Positions 14,885-23,448 of a stretch of DNA of 33,454 nt are shown here, piece by piece. Under the pieces are notes generated by a model. That model was not told the origin of the DNA, did no database searches, and was given only the letters and a program-made list of their open reading frames with translations. The position numbers and the translations under genes are program-made. Positions within the stretch are counted from its first letter, which is position 1. Every line of letters starts with the position of its first letter. This stretch comes from Streptomyces benahoarensis. GTDB taxonomy: Bacteria > Actinomycetota > Actinomycetes > Streptomycetales > Streptomycetaceae. The DNA lies in contig NZ_VKJP01000031.1 of NCBI RefSeq assembly GCF_007280575.1, forward strand, positions 1 to 33,454, written 5' to 3'.

Positions 14885-16297
14885 ATGGCAACCCGTAAAA
14901 CGTCGGCCAAGGAGCGCCCCTCCTACCGTTGCACCGAGTGCGGCTGGACCACCGTGAAGTGGCTCGGGCGCTGTCCCGAATGTCAGGCGTGGGGCACGGT
15001 CGAGGAGACCGGCGGCGCCGGGGCGGTCCGCACCACCGCGCCCGGCCGGGTCACCACCGCCGCCGTCCCCATCGGCCAGGTCGACGGCCGCCGGGCCACC
15101 GCCCGCTCCAGCGGCGTGCCCGAGCTGGACCGCGTGCTCGGCGGCGGCCTCGTCCCGGGTGCCGTCGTGCTGCTCGCCGGGGAGCCCGGCGTCGGCAAGT
15201 CCACCCTCCTGCTCGACGTCGCCGCCAAGGCCGCGTCCGACGCGCACCGCACCCTCTACGTCACCGGCGAGGAGTCCGCGAGCCAGGTACGGCTGCGCGC
15301 CGACCGCATCGGCGCGCTCAGCGAAGACCTCTATCTGGCCGCCGAGACCGACCTCTCCGCCGTCCTCGGCCACCTCGACGACGTCAAGCCGTCGCTGCTG
15401 GTCCTCGACTCCGTGCAGACCGTCGCCTCCCCGGAGATCGACGGCGCCCCCGGCGGCATGGCGCAGGTCCGCGAGGTCGCCGGGGCCCTCATCCGCGCGT
15501 CCAAGGAGCGCGGGATGGCCACGCTCCTCGTCGGCCATGTCACCAAGGACGGCGCCATCGCGGGCCCCCGCCTGCTGGAGCATCTCGTCGATGTGGTCCT
15601 GCAGTTCGAGGGCGACCGGCACGCCCGGCTGCGGCTGGTCCGCGGCGTCAAGAACCGCTACGGCACCACCGACGAGGTCGGCTGCTTCGAGCTGCACGAC
15701 GAAGGCATCACCGGCCTCGCCGACCCCTCGGGCCTCTTCCTGACCCGCCGCGCCGAGCCGGTACCCGGCACCTGTCTGACCGTCACCCTGGAGGGCCGCC
15801 GCCCGCTCGTCGCCGAAGTCCAGGCGCTCACCGTCGACTCGCAGATCCCCTCGCCGCGCCGGACCACCTCCGGCCTGGAGACCTCCCGCGTCTCGATGAT
15901 GCTCGCCGTCCTGGAACAGCGCGGCCGGATCAGCGCCCTGGGCAAGCGCGACATCTACAGCGCCACCGTCGGCGGCGTGAAGCTCACCGAGCCCGCCGCC
16001 GACCTCGCGGTGGCGCTCGCCCTGGCCAGCGCCGCGAGCGATACCCCGCTGCCCAAGAACCTCGTCGCCATCGGCGAGGTCGGGCTCGCCGGGGAGGTCC
16101 GGCGCGTCACCGGCGTCCAACGGCGGCTCGCCGAGGCCGCGCGGCTCGGCTTCACCCACGCGCTGGTGCCGTCCGATCCGGGCAAGATCCCCGACGGTAT
16201 GCGGGTGCTGGAGGTCGCCGACATCGGCGAGGCGCTGAGGGTGCTGCCCAAGCGACCCCGGCGAGCGGCCCCGCAGGAGGAAGAGGTCCGCCGGTAG
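14885..16297 (+). CDS. radA: DNA repair protein RadA (Sms)
   Basis: This 470-residue protein has the full RadA layout: an N-terminal C4 zinc finger (Cys16, Cys19, Cys30, Cys33: CTECG...CPECQAWGT), a RecA-like ATPase with Walker [10 protein letters not shown] (99-107) and Walker B 'LLVLDSVQT', the RadA-specific motif KNRYG (256-260; canonical KNRFG, so Phe is replaced by Tyr), and a C-terminal Lon-protease-like domain ('[18 protein letters not shown]'). RadA is a DNA-unwinding motor that extends heteroduplex during recombination repair. The ATG at 14885 opens directly on the basic N-terminus and fits the family length. disA follows 131 bases downstream, a linkage known in several bacteria where RadA modulates DisA activity. 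Confidence 0.97.
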   Translation: MATRKTSAKERPSYRCTECGWTTVKWLGRCPECQAWGTVEETGGAGAVRTTAPGRVTTAAVPIGQVDGRRATARSSGVPELDRVLGGGLVPGAVVLLAGEPGVGKSTLLLDVAAKAASDAHRTLYVTGEESASQVRLRADRIGALSEDLYLAAETDLSAVLGHLDDVKPSLLVLDSVQTVASPEIDGAPGGMAQVREVAGALIRASKERGMATLLVGHVTKDGAIAGPRLLEHLVDVVLQFEGDRHARLRLVRGVKNRYGTTDEVGCFELHDEGITGLADPSGLFLTRRAEPVPGTCLTVTLEGRRPLVAEVQALTVDSQIPSPRRTTSGLETSRVSMMLAVLEQRGRISALGKRDIYSATVGGVKLTEPAADLAVALALASAASDTPLPKNLVAIGEVGLAGEVRRVTGVQRRLAEAARLGFTHALVPSDPGKIPDGMRVLEVADIGEALRVLPKRPRRAAPQEEEVRR

Positions 16298-16428
16298 ACT
16301 CTGCCCCGGTCCCGCCCGCCCCACCGCGGTCCTGCCGCCGGGACACGTACGCTCCCTGGTACGCCGCAGGACACCACGGCAGGGGCCGGGCGGCTGCGGA
16401 CCGACAGACCTTGCGACGGAGGAGTGCA

Positions 16429-17553
16429 GTGGCAGCCAACGACCGGGCATCGTCTCCCGGAAGGTCCGGCGGGGGTTCCGGCACCGACGCCCTGATGCGC
16501 GCCTCGCTGAGCGCGGTCGCCCCCGGTACGGCCCTGCGTGACGGACTCGAACGCATCCTGCGCGGCAACACCGGCGGCCTGATCGTCCTCGGCTTCGACA
16601 AGACCGTCGAGTCGATGTGCACCGGCGGGTTCGTGCTGGACGTCGAGTTCACCGCCACCCGCCTGCGCGAACTGTGCAAGCTGGACGGCGCGCTCGTGCT
16701 CGACAAGGACATCAGCAAGATCCTGCGCGCCGGGGTGCAGCTGGTGCCGGACGCCTCCATCCCCACCGAGGAGACCGGCACCCGCCACCGCACCGCGCAG
16801 CGCGTCTCCATCCAGGCGGGTTTCCCGGTCGTCTCGGTGAGCCAGTCGATGCGGCTGATCGCCCTGTATGTCGACGGGGAGCGGCGCGTCCTGGAGGAGT
16901 CGGCGGCGATCCTCTCCCGCGCCAACCAGGCGCTGGCGACGCTGGAGCGGTACAAGCTCCGCCTCGACGAGGTCGCCGGTACTCTCTCCGCCCTGGAGAT
17001 CGAGGACCTGGTGACGGTCCGGGACGTCTCCGCCGTCGCGCAGCGCCTGGAGATGGTCCGTCGCATCGCCACCGAGATCGCCGAGTACGTCGTCGAACTC
17101 GGCACCGACGGCCGCCTGCTGACGCTCCAGCTGGACGAGCTGATCGCCGGTGTCGAGCCCGAGCGCGAGCTGGTCGCCCGCGACTACGTCCCCGAGCCGA
17201 CCGCCAAGCGCTCCCGCACCGTCCCCGAGGCGCTGGCGGAGCTGGACGCGCTCACCCACACCGAACTGCTGGAACTGCCGACCGTCGCCCGCGCGTTGGG
17301 CTACAGCGGCTCGCCGGAGACGCTGGACTCCGCCGTCTCGCCGCGCGGCTTCCGGCTGCTGGCGAAGGTGCCGCGGCTGCCCGGCGCGGTCATCGACCGT
17401 CTCGTCGACCACTTCGGCGGCCTCCAGAAGCTGCTGGCCGCCAGCGTCGACGACCTCCAGGCGGTGGACGGCGTCGGCGAGGCCCGCGCCCGCTCGGTCC
17501 GCGAGGGCCTGTCCCGCCTCGCCGAGTCGTCCATCCTCGAACGGTACGTCTGA
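16429..17553 (+). CDS. disA: DNA integrity scanning diadenylate cyclase DisA
   Basis: This 374-residue protein joins the diadenylate cyclase (DAC) domain to a DNA-binding tail. Seen: DGA at 86-88 ('[10 protein letters not shown]') and RHR at 119-121 ('[10 protein letters not shown]'), the two catalytic motifs; a helical linker domain (about 150-300); and a C-terminal helix-hairpin-helix ('[22 protein letters not shown]') that binds branched DNA. It makes c-di-AMP from two ATP and pauses at recombination intermediates. GTG at 16429 has GGAGGAG just upstream. A TAGACT overlapping the radA stop codon (16295-16300) could be its own -10 box. In Streptomyces c-di-AMP controls cell wall hydrolases and ion transport, relevant to the nearby M23 peptidase only by inference. 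Confidence 0.97.
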   Translation: MAANDRASSPGRSGGGSGTDALMRASLSAVAPGTALRDGLERILRGNTGGLIVLGFDKTVESMCTGGFVLDVEFTATRLRELCKLDGALVLDKDISKILRAGVQLVPDASIPTEETGTRHRTAQRVSIQAGFPVVSVSQSMRLIALYVDGERRVLEESAAILSRANQALATLERYKLRLDEVAGTLSALEIEDLVTVRDVSAVAQRLEMVRRIATEIAEYVVELGTDGRLLTLQLDELIAGVEPERELVARDYVPEPTAKRSRTVPEALAELDALTHTELLELPTVARALGYSGSPETLDSAVSPRGFRLLAKVPRLPGAVIDRLVDHFGGLQKLLAASVDDLQAVDGVGEARARSVREGLSRLAESSILERYV

Positions 17554-17616
17554 CGGAGGCAGGACCGGGGGCGTTGACGTACGGGCGTGCCGTACGGGCC
17601 CCGGGCTTCCGCGGGC

Positions 17617-17645
17617 ACGGCCCGGCGCGGGGTGCGCCGGGCCGT
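17617..17645 (+). terminator. Terminator hairpin after disA
   Basis: ACGGCCCGGCGC (17617-17628) pairs perfectly with GCGCCGGGCCGT (17634-17645) over a 5-base loop and is followed by TT. It lies 64 bases past the disA stop; the convergent DUF4232 gene ends at 17723, so it may serve both. Confidence 0.75.
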
Positions 17646-17722
17646 TTCCGTGTACGGGCTCCGCGCCCGCCGGGCCGGGGGAAGGACGTCGCCGGGCGCG
17701 GAGGTCTGGGGAGCGCATCGGC

Positions 17723-18406
17723 TCAGAAGGAGAGGGCGACGCTGGGGTCGGTCTGCCAGTAGGTGACGAACGCGTTGTCGTCGACCTTGGTGCCGTCCGG
17801 CAGGGCGAGGCTGACGCTGTGACCGGCGTCGGGCTCGTTCTCGTCCCTGCCCTGGAAGTGAATCTCCAGGTTCCGGGCGTCGCGCAGGTGGGTGTCGTCG
17901 CCCGGCTCACCCGTCAGACCGACACCGGCGTACGCCGACTCACCGGGCTCGACGCTGACGACGGCCTGCGGCTTGGAGTCGTCCAGCACGCGGGTGGCGG
18001 CCTGGTCCTCGTCGAAGCGGAGCATGGGGGCGACGAACGCCTCGCAGCGCTTGCTGCCGGTGTTGGTGATCTTGATAAGCAGGTGGTTGATCGGGCGGGG
18101 CGCCTGCGAGACCTCGGCCTTCACGGTGGCGCCGGTGCAGGGGGCGGTCGCCTGGGCGTCGTCGCCGTCGGCGTGGTTCTTACCGGCGTCGTCGCCGCGC
18201 TCGGTGGAGGCGCGTGCCTCACCCTTACCGCCGCTCTGACCGCCCTTGACGTCGGCGGTGCTCTTCCCCTGCTCCTCCGACGCGGAGGGCACGGACTTGA
18301 GGGCGTCGTCCTTACCGTCCGCAGGTCCGCAGGCGGTCAGGGAGAGGGCAGCGAGGGCGGTGACGGCGAAGAGGGCGGGCTTGCGGACACGGCGAAGAGC
18401 AGACAT
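17723..18406 (-). CDS. DUF4232 domain lipoprotein
   Basis: This 227-residue protein has a lipoprotein signal peptide: basic MSALRRVRK, a hydrophobic core, and a lipobox LTAC with the acylated cysteine at residue 26. A charged, disordered linker (about 27-95) leads into a DUF4232 domain that begins 'CTGATVKAEV' and continues 'LLIKITNTGSKRCEAF', with the usual pair of cysteines and 'VEPGESAYAGV'. DUF4232 proteins are common surface proteins in actinobacteria with no known function. The ATG at 18406 has GAGG about 8 nt upstream. It is divergent from a membrane-spanning HTH gene across a 208-base gap holding TGGAACG repeats, so they may share a regulator. Confidence 0.9.
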   Translation of the reverse strand: MSALRRVRKPALFAVTALAALSLTACGPADGKDDALKSVPSASEEQGKSTADVKGGQSGGKGEARASTERGDDAGKNHADGDDAQATAPCTGATVKAEVSQAPRPINHLLIKITNTGSKRCEAFVAPMLRFDEDQAATRVLDDSKPQAVVSVEPGESAYAGVGLTGEPGDDTHLRDARNLEIHFQGRDENEPDAGHSVSLALPDGTKVDDNAFVTYWQTDPSVALSF

Positions 18407-18574
18407 GACGAACCTCAGGTACGTGGTGGAAGTGGATGACCGCGGTGGCTGAGAGCCTCAACGCCGCGGCGTGGTCACTACATTCACCGTTCCCCTCCCC
18501 ACCCCGCAAGGATGTGGGGCTCCTTCGGGACGCCGGAATGATTCCACCCCGTCTGGCCTGCGGAGTTGTCCACA

Positions 18575-18608
18575 GCCTGGAACGCTTGCCTGGAACGCGT
18601 GGAATAGT
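18575..18608 (+). promoter_or_regulatory. TGGAACG direct repeat and leaderless-type -10 box before the HTH gene
   Basis: GCCTGGAACGC occurs at 18575-18585 and again at 18588-18598, placing TGGAACG half-sites at 18578 and 18591 (13-base period). AATAGT (18603-18608) then ends 6 nt before the ATG at 18615, so the repeat covers the expected -35 region. The same bipartite element recurs three times just after the gene (20291-20376). Autoregulation by the HTH protein is an inference. Confidence 0.55.
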
Positions 18609-18614
18609 TGAGGC

Positions 18615-20264
18615 ATGACGAAGGACGAGGGGGAGGGCTCCTTCGCGGCCATGCTGCGGGAGTTGAAGGGACGCACGGGACAGAGCTACGGCACGCTGGC
18701 GAAGCGTCTGCACGTGAGCACGTCAACGCTGCACCGCTACTGCAACGGCGACGCGGTACCCGCCGAGTTCGCATCCGTCGAACGCCTCGGGCGGCTCTGC
18801 GGCGCGGACTCGGACGAACTGGTCGAGCTGCACCGGCGATGGATCCTGGCGTCGGCCACCCGGGGCGGGAAGAAACGCCCGGCGGGGGCAGCCCGGGAGG
18901 AGGCACCGGAGCCGGAGACGGATGCGGTGTCCGCGCCGGGTTCGGCGTCCGCACCGGGTTCGGCCTCCGCGCCGGGTTCGGCCTCCGCGCCGGAGCCAAG
19001 CGGTCCGAAGCCGGATGCCGAGCCGGGGCCGACGCCTGATCCGGAGCCGGAGCCGGAGTTGACGTCCGAGCCGGCGCCGGGTGGCGCGGCGGGGCGGATG
19101 CCGGAGTGGGCGCGGGGCGCGGGGATGGCGGCCGTGGGCGGGGAGCGGCCCGGACCGGCTCCGGTCGATACGGCTCCGGGCCCGGGGGTGCGCCCGGACG
19201 GAAGGGCGGCCCGGAACGCGGCCCATCCCGTTCCGGCGGAACCTCCGCGCTCGGCCGACCGCGCGGACGAGGAGGCGGCCGGGAACACGGCCTTCACCGT
19301 TCCGCCGAAGGCTTCCCGGAAGCGGCGCTCGCTGCTGATCACCTCCGCGGTGGCCGTCGTCGCCGCGCTCGCGGTCACCGTCGCGTACGGCGTCTCGGGG
19401 GACGACGCCGCCCACCGCGTCACCACCGCCCACGACGGGGACGCGCAGAACGGCGAGCGCGACGCGCCGGCCGACGGCACCCCGTCGGCGACCGCGAAGG
19501 AGAAGGGGAAGCCGGAGAAGGGGGACGGGAAGGAGAAGGAGGGGAAGAAGGACGCGTCCGCCCCACCCGGCAAGGGCGGCCAGGGCCCGTCCGGCGCCCC
19601 CTCCGCCTCCACCGGATCCGGCAGTGGTCACTCCGGGGGCAGTGTGCCGCTGTCGGCGAACGTCCGCCCGTACGTCTGGGGGGACGACCTGCCCTGCTTC
19701 CAGACCTTTCTCATCAACCGGCCCCCGGAGAACATGCCCGGCACCCCGCAGACCGGGGACACCGTCGGCTGGGCCCGCAGCCTCGGCGGCGTCGACGCGG
19801 AGCATTCGCGCATCGGCGTGGTGGTCCGTGGCACGGAGAAGGAACCGGTGGTGCTGGAGGCGCTGCGCGTCCAGGTCGTGGGCCGGGGCCCGGCGTTGGG
19901 CTGGCAGCACTACAACCCGTCGGGCGGCTGCGGCGGCGGGCTGACCCCGTCGTCGTACTCCATCGCCCTCGACAACACCAGCCCCGTCGTCAAGGCGGTA
20001 CCCGGTGAGCAGGCGGGGAAGACGATCCCCGCCAAGCCGTTCCCGCGCACCGTCAGCGCCACCGAGCCGGAGGCGCTGGCCATCCGGGCGGACGCTGTCT
20101 CCTGCGACTGCAGTTGGTACCTGGAGCTGGACTGGAGCAGCGGCAAACGCAGCGGCACCCTCCCCATCGACGACGGCGGCCGCCCGTTCCGCACCAGCGG
20201 CGCCGCCAGCCGCACGACCTACACATACGGCGGCGACCCCGCCAAGTGGTGGGGCGACGGCTGA
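18615..20264 (+). CDS. Membrane-spanning HTH (XRE-type) protein with extracytoplasmic sensor-like domain
   Basis: This 549-residue protein has an N-terminal HTH (about 10-75, 'YGTLAKRLHVSTSTLHRYCNG'), a long Pro/Glu/Ala-rich disordered linker (85-235) containing three SAPGSA repeats, one membrane segment (about 239-260, after RKRR), a Lys/Glu-rich spacer, and an extracytoplasmic domain (about 340-549) with five cysteines (DLPCFQ, GGCGGG, SCDCSW). The topology, cytoplasmic DNA-binding head and external domain, fits a one-component transmembrane regulator. Related proteins are recalled as multi-copy families in Streptomyces with unknown ligands. The start is supported by the leaderless-type AATAGT box. 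TGGAACG repeats flank the gene on both sides, suggesting target sites. Transcribed divergently from the DUF4232 lipoprotein. Confidence 0.88.
   Translation: MTKDEGEGSFAAMLRELKGRTGQSYGTLAKRLHVSTSTLHRYCNGDAVPAEFASVERLGRLCGADSDELVELHRRWILASATRGGKKRPAGAAREEAPEPETDAVSAPGSASAPGSASAPGSASAPEPSGPKPDAEPGPTPDPEPEPELTSEPAPGGAAGRMPEWARGAGMAAVGGERPGPAPVDTAPGPGVRPDGRAARNAAHPVPAEPPRSADRADEEAAGNTAFTVPPKASRKRRSLLITSAVAVVAALAVTVAYGVSGDDAAHRVTTAHDGDAQNGERDAPADGTPSATAKEKGKPEKGDGKEKEGKKDASAPPGKGGQGPSGAPSASTGSGSGHSGGSVPLSANVRPYVWGDDLPCFQTFLINRPPENMPGTPQTGDTVGWARSLGGVDAEHSRIGVVVRGTEKEPVVLEALRVQVVGRGPALGWQHYNPSGGCGGGLTPSSYSIALDNTSPVVKAVPGEQAGKTIPAKPFPRTVSATEPEALAIRADAVSCDCSWYLELDWSSGKRSGTLPIDDGGRPFRTSGAASRTTYTYGGDPAKWWGDG
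18930..18983 (+). repeat. Three 18-bp in-frame tandem repeats
   Basis: Units at 18930, 18948 and 18966 (TCCGC-R-CCGGGTTCGGC-S) encode SAPGSA three times, with a partial fourth at 18984. They lie in the disordered cytoplasmic linker of the HTH protein, where copy number may vary between strains without harm. Confidence 0.85.
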
Positions 20265-20290
20265 CCCGCCACCCGCCGGGCGGCGGGCCC

Positions 20291-20376
20291 TGGAACGTTG
20301 GCCATGGAACGCAGGAATCGGGCCGGACCGTTGGCCATGGAACGGCCGTAGGCCCTGGAACATTGGCCACGGAATG
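20291..20376. repeat. Three bipartite TGGAACG-N7-TGGAACG direct repeats
   Basis: Copies at 20291-20311 (perfect halves), 20324-20344 (first half CGGACCG) and 20356-20376 (TGGAACA / CGGAATG) share the 7-base centre TTGGCCA and recur with a 32-33 base period. They lie between the HTH gene stop and the terminator shared with the MFS gene. They closely match the TGGAACG-N6-TGGAACG element upstream of the HTH gene, so they may be binding sites rather than random repeats. Confidence 0.75.
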
Positions 20377-20382
20377 CACGAA

Positions 20383-20408
20383 GCGGCCCCCGCCGGAGCG
20401 GGGGCCGC
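20383..20408. terminator. Perfect 11-bp GC hairpin, bidirectional terminator
   Basis: GCGGCCCCCGC (20383-20393) pairs perfectly with GCGGGGGCCGC (20398-20408) over a CGGA tetraloop. It sits between the convergent HTH gene (stop 20264) and MFS gene (stop 20434). Confidence 0.85.
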
Positions 20409-20433
20409 TGGTCGTATGTGCGGGTCAGGCCGG

Positions 20434-22035
20434 TCAGACCGGTTCGGCGACGGGCGCCGGGGCGATCTCGTCCTTCTCGGCGGCGGGGCTGACCGGACCG
20501 CCGCGCAGCGGGATCTCCTTGAGGAACCACGCCGCGACGAAACCGATGATGCTGACCATCGCGCCCCACAGGAACACATGGTGCGTACCGGTCGAGACCG
20601 CGTGCAGATACGCGTCCTTCACCATCGGCGGCAGCTGCGCCAGGCCCTTCGGGTCCAGCTGCGCGGCACCGCCGGACGGCAGCTTGCCGCCCGCCGCGCC
20701 GAGCCGCTCGCTCATCGTGTCCTTCACCTGCTGGGTGAAGACCGCACCGAAGATCGCGACACCGAAGGAACCACCGATCGTCCGGAAGAGCGTGGCGGAC
20801 GACGAGCCGACGCCCATGTCCTTCATCTCCACGCTGTTCTGCGCGATCAGCATCGTCGTCTGCATCAGAAAGCCCATACCGGCGCCGAGCACCGCCATGT
20901 AGAGACCCGAGGTGAAGCGGGTGGTGCCGACGTCCATCAGGGACAGCAGCGCCAGACCGACGGTGATCAGCCCGCCGCCGATCACCACGAAGACCTTGTA
21001 CTTACCGGTCGTGGTGGTGACCCGGCCCGCGAACAGCGACACCGCCATCATCGCCAGCAGCATCGGCAGGAGCAGCAGCCCGGAGTTGGTGGCCGAGGCG
21101 CCCTGCACCGTCTGCTGGAACAGCGGCAGGAAGGTCATCGACCCGAACATCACGAAGCCGACGAGGAAACCGATCAGCGTGACCAGCGAGAAGTTGCCGT
21201 TCCGGAAGATGTGCAGCGGCAGCACCGGCTCCGCGACCTTCCGCTCCACCAGCACGAACAGCACGAGCGCGACGACCGCGCCCGCGCCCAGCCCGATGAT
21301 CTGCGGCGACGCCCAGTCGTACTCGGTCCCGCCCCACGTCGTCATCAGCACCAGCGCGGTGATGCCGACGGTGAGCAGCACGGCGCCGATGTAGTCGATC
21401 CGCGTCTGCGCCCGCTTCTTCGGCAGATGCAGCACCGCGGTGACCATGGCGAGGGCCACGGCGCCGAGCGGCAGGTTGATGTAGAAGCTCCAGCGCCAGC
21501 CGAGGTGGTCGGTGATGGTGCCGCCGACCAGCGGCCCGCCGATCATGGCGATGGCCATGACACCGGCCATCATGCCCTGGTACTTACCGCGCTCCCGCGG
21601 CGGAATCAGATCACCGATGATCGCCATGACGCCGACCATCAGACCGCCGGCACCCAGCCCCTGCACGGCACGGAAGCCGATGAGCTGACCCATGTCCTGG
21701 GCCGCGCCGGAGAGCGCCGAGCCGATCAGGAAGAGCACGATGGACGACAGGAACACGCCCTTGCGTCCGTACATGTCGCCGAGCTTGCCCCAGATCGGGG
21801 TGGACGCGGCGGTGGCGAGCGTATAGGCGGTGACCACCCAGGACAGGTGCTCAAGACCGCCCAGTTCGCCGACGATCGTGGGCATCGCGGTGCCGACGAT
21901 CATGTTGTCGAGCATCGCGAGCAGCATCGCGATCATCAGCGCGAAGAGCACCACGCGCACGCTGGCGGGCCGCTTGCCCGCCGTCTGCTCCTGCTGGTCC
22001 CCCTGCGCCGGTTCTGCCTTGTCGGCCGTTGCCAT
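20434..22035 (-). CDS. DHA2-family (EmrB/QacA-type) MFS drug exporter
   Basis: This 533-residue protein has about 14 hydrophobic segments and the signatures of 14-TMS proton-driven multidrug exporters: 'MLDNMIVGTAMPTIVGEL' in helix 1 (motif D1), 'GKLGDMYGRKGVFLSS' (motif A) and 'GPLVGGTITDHLGWRWSFYINLP' in and after helix 5 (motif C region). A hydrophilic loop before the last helix carries 'GAAGGKLPSGG'. The ATG at 22035 has GGGGGA 5 nt upstream; in-frame ATGs at 22068, 22074 and 22083 would add up to 16 residues. It is divergent from a TetR gene, and the shared promoter region contains a near-perfect inverted repeat, so expression is probably repressed by that TetR and induced by an exported compound. 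Substrate unknown. Confidence 0.93.
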   Translation of the reverse strand: MATADKAEPAQGDQQEQTAGKRPASVRVVLFALMIAMLLAMLDNMIVGTAMPTIVGELGGLEHLSWVVTAYTLATAASTPIWGKLGDMYGRKGVFLSSIVLFLIGSALSGAAQDMGQLIGFRAVQGLGAGGLMVGVMAIIGDLIPPRERGKYQGMMAGVMAIAMIGGPLVGGTITDHLGWRWSFYINLPLGAVALAMVTAVLHLPKKRAQTRIDYIGAVLLTVGITALVLMTTWGGTEYDWASPQIIGLGAGAVVALVLFVLVERKVAEPVLPLHIFRNGNFSLVTLIGFLVGFVMFGSMTFLPLFQQTVQGASATNSGLLLLPMLLAMMAVSLFAGRVTTTTGKYKVFVVIGGGLITVGLALLSLMDVGTTRFTSGLYMAVLGAGMGFLMQTTMLIAQNSVEMKDMGVGSSSATLFRTIGGSFGVAIFGAVFTQQVKDTMSERLGAAGGKLPSGGAAQLDPKGLAQLPPMVKDAYLHAVSTGTHHVFLWGAMVSIIGFVAAWFLKEIPLRGGPVSPAAEKDEIAPAPVAEPV

Positions 22036-22091
22036 GCCGTCCCCCGTCGGGGTCGCTCTCCGCGACATCCCCATCACTCTCACTTACTCCC

Positions 22092-22163
22092 ACTTACTTG
22101 CCGCCCGGCTAGTTCAGTACAGTGAGGAAAGGTAAGACGTCACTAGCCGGTCGTCAAGTAAGT
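22092..22163. promoter_or_regulatory. Paired 22-bp inverted-repeat operator in the MFS/TetR gap
   Basis: The arms 22092-22113 and 22142-22163 are reverse complements at 20 of 22 positions (ACTTACTTG at one end, CGGCTAGT at the other), separated by 28 bases. An extra partial copy, CACTTACTCC, precedes the left arm at 22081-22090. Such paired sites flanking divergent promoters are typical TetR-family operators, and the neighbouring TetR is the obvious ligand. Confidence 0.75.
22129..22157 (-). promoter_or_regulatory. Putative promoter of the MFS gene
   Basis: On the minus strand TTGACG (22152-22157) and TACCTT (22129-22134) are separated by exactly 17 bases, a near-consensus housekeeping sigma promoter. 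The -35 lies inside the right arm of the inverted repeat, so repressor binding would block it. For TetR, a plus-strand TACAGT (22118-22123) is the matching -10 candidate, with its -35 region inside the left arm. Confidence 0.6.
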
Positions 22164-22213
22164 TTCTTTCTTGGCCCGCCCGGAGCACCACACCGAGGAC
22201 GCAGGAGAGCACC

Positions 22214-22828
22214 ATGGGCACAGGTCAGGCGCGCAGGGGCAACACTCGCCGACGCATCCAGGACGCCGCACTGGAACTGTTCTCCGCGCACGGCTACGAG
22301 AAGACCTCACTCCGCGAGATCGCCGAGCGGCTGGACGTCACCAAGGCGGCGCTCTACTACCACTTCAAGACCAAGGAAGACATCGTCATCGGGCTCTTCG
22401 AGGACGCGGCGCAGCCGATCGACGAGCTCCTCGCCTGGGGGCGGGAGCAGCCGCGCACCACGGAGACCAGGACCGAGCTGGTCCGCCGCTACGCCGAGGC
22501 GCTGCGCAACGCCGAATCGCTGTTCCGCTTCGTCCACGAGAACCAGGCGACGGTGCGGGATCTCAGCATCGGCGAGATCTTCAAGCGGCGGGTGAGGGAG
22601 CTGTTCGACCTGCTCAAGGACCCGGACGCCGAGCTGGTCGACCAGATGCGGTGCCTGACCGCGGTCCACGCACTGCACGCGGGCCAGTTCACGGTGCAGC
22701 ACGTCGAAGGCGACCCCGAGGAGAAGCGCGAAGCCATCCTCAGGGTCGCCACGGAACTGGTCACGGCGGCCAACCCGCCGCACCGCCGGCCAGCCCGGCC
22801 GGACTCAGCTCAGACGGAGTCGCCGTGA
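22214..22828 (+). CDS. TetR/AcrR family transcriptional regulator
   Basis: This 204-residue protein has a classic TetR N-terminal DNA-binding domain (about 9-55: 'RRRIQDAALELFSAHGYEKTSLREIAERLDVTKAALYYHFKTKEDIV') and an all-helical ligand-binding and dimerisation domain to about 190. The ATG at 22214 has GGAG about 6 nt upstream. It is divergent from the MFS exporter and likely represses both genes through the inverted repeat at 22092-22163; the ligand is unknown. Its 3' end overlaps the convergent M23 peptidase gene by 19 bases, leaving no room for a separate terminator between them. Confidence 0.93.
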   Translation: MGTGQARRGNTRRRIQDAALELFSAHGYEKTSLREIAERLDVTKAALYYHFKTKEDIVIGLFEDAAQPIDELLAWGREQPRTTETRTELVRRYAEALRNAESLFRFVHENQATVRDLSIGEIFKRRVRELFDLLKDPDAELVDQMRCLTAVHALHAGQFTVQHVEGDPEEKREAILRVATELVTAANPPHRRPARPDSAQTESP

Positions 22829-23448
22829 GCCCGCAGGAATCCGGTCGGCTCGATGCCCGACCCGTAGTTGGGGCCGGTGCGGACCTCGAAGTGCAGGTGC
22901 GGGCCGGTGGAGTTACCGGTGGAGCCTGACAGGCCGATCTGCTGACCGGTCTTGACCGCCTGGCCCACGCTCACCTGGATGTTCGACAGGTGGGCGTACT
23001 GGGTGTACATGCCGTTCGGGTGCTTGACCACGATGGCGTTGCCGTACGCGGGACCGTCGCCGCCGCCGTTCGGACCGGCCTTGACCACGACGCCCTGGTG
23101 CACGGTCTTGACGGCAGTACCGGTCGGCACGACGAAGTCCTGACCGCTGTGGTTGTGCGACCAGTGGCTACCGGCGAGGCCGAAGGTGGAGCCGAGGGTG
23201 TAGCTGTCGACCGGCTTGACCCAGGCGTCGGCGGCCTTCTTGGCGCTCTGCACGGCCTTGGTCTGCGCGTCGGCCTGCTTGGCGACAGTGGAGCTCACAT
23301 TCGAGGTGAGGCTCGTCAGCCCGGAATCCGCGGCGTTCGCGATTCCCGCACCCAGGGCGACGGAGGCGCCGAGACCGACGGTGACAGCCACCGCACGGGT
23401 ACGGAGAGCGGACTTCTTGGAATTGCGGAGCTTGGCGAACTTCGACAT
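22810..23448 (-). CDS. Secreted M23 family metallopeptidase
   Basis: This 212-residue protein has a signal peptide (basic 1-18, hydrophobic 19-37, likely cleavage after 'ANA' at 39), a short heptad-like helical stretch (about 50-75), and a LytM/M23 domain. The zinc ligands are visible: His100 and Asp104 in 'HNHSGQDF', and 'HLHFEV' with His184 and His186; His153 in 'YAHLS' is the other catalytic histidine. It should cleave peptidoglycan cross-links outside the cell. The ATG at 23448 follows a near-perfect GGAGGTG 9 nt upstream, so longer upstream starts are rejected. Its leader contains a CCTTGG...CCAAGG pair (about 23516-23548). I looked for a c-di-AMP (ydaO) riboswitch, common on Streptomyces wall hydrolase genes, and saw none. 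Confidence 0.94.
   Translation of the reverse strand: MSKFAKLRNSKKSALRTRAVAVTVGLGASVALGAGIANAADSGLTSLTSNVSSTVAKQADAQTKAVQSAKKAADAWVKPVDSYTLGSTFGLAGSHWSHNHSGQDFVVPTGTAVKTVHQGVVVKAGPNGGGDGPAYGNAIVVKHPNGMYTQYAHLSNIQVSVGQAVKTGQQIGLSGSTGNSTGPHLHFEVRTGPNYGSGIEPTGFLRAHGDSV

Noticed and set aside
14929..16428. A long upstream extension of disA in its own frame
   Set aside because: The frame is open because of GC bias only and lies fully under radA; the GTG at 16429 with a strong ribosome binding site gives the normal DisA length.
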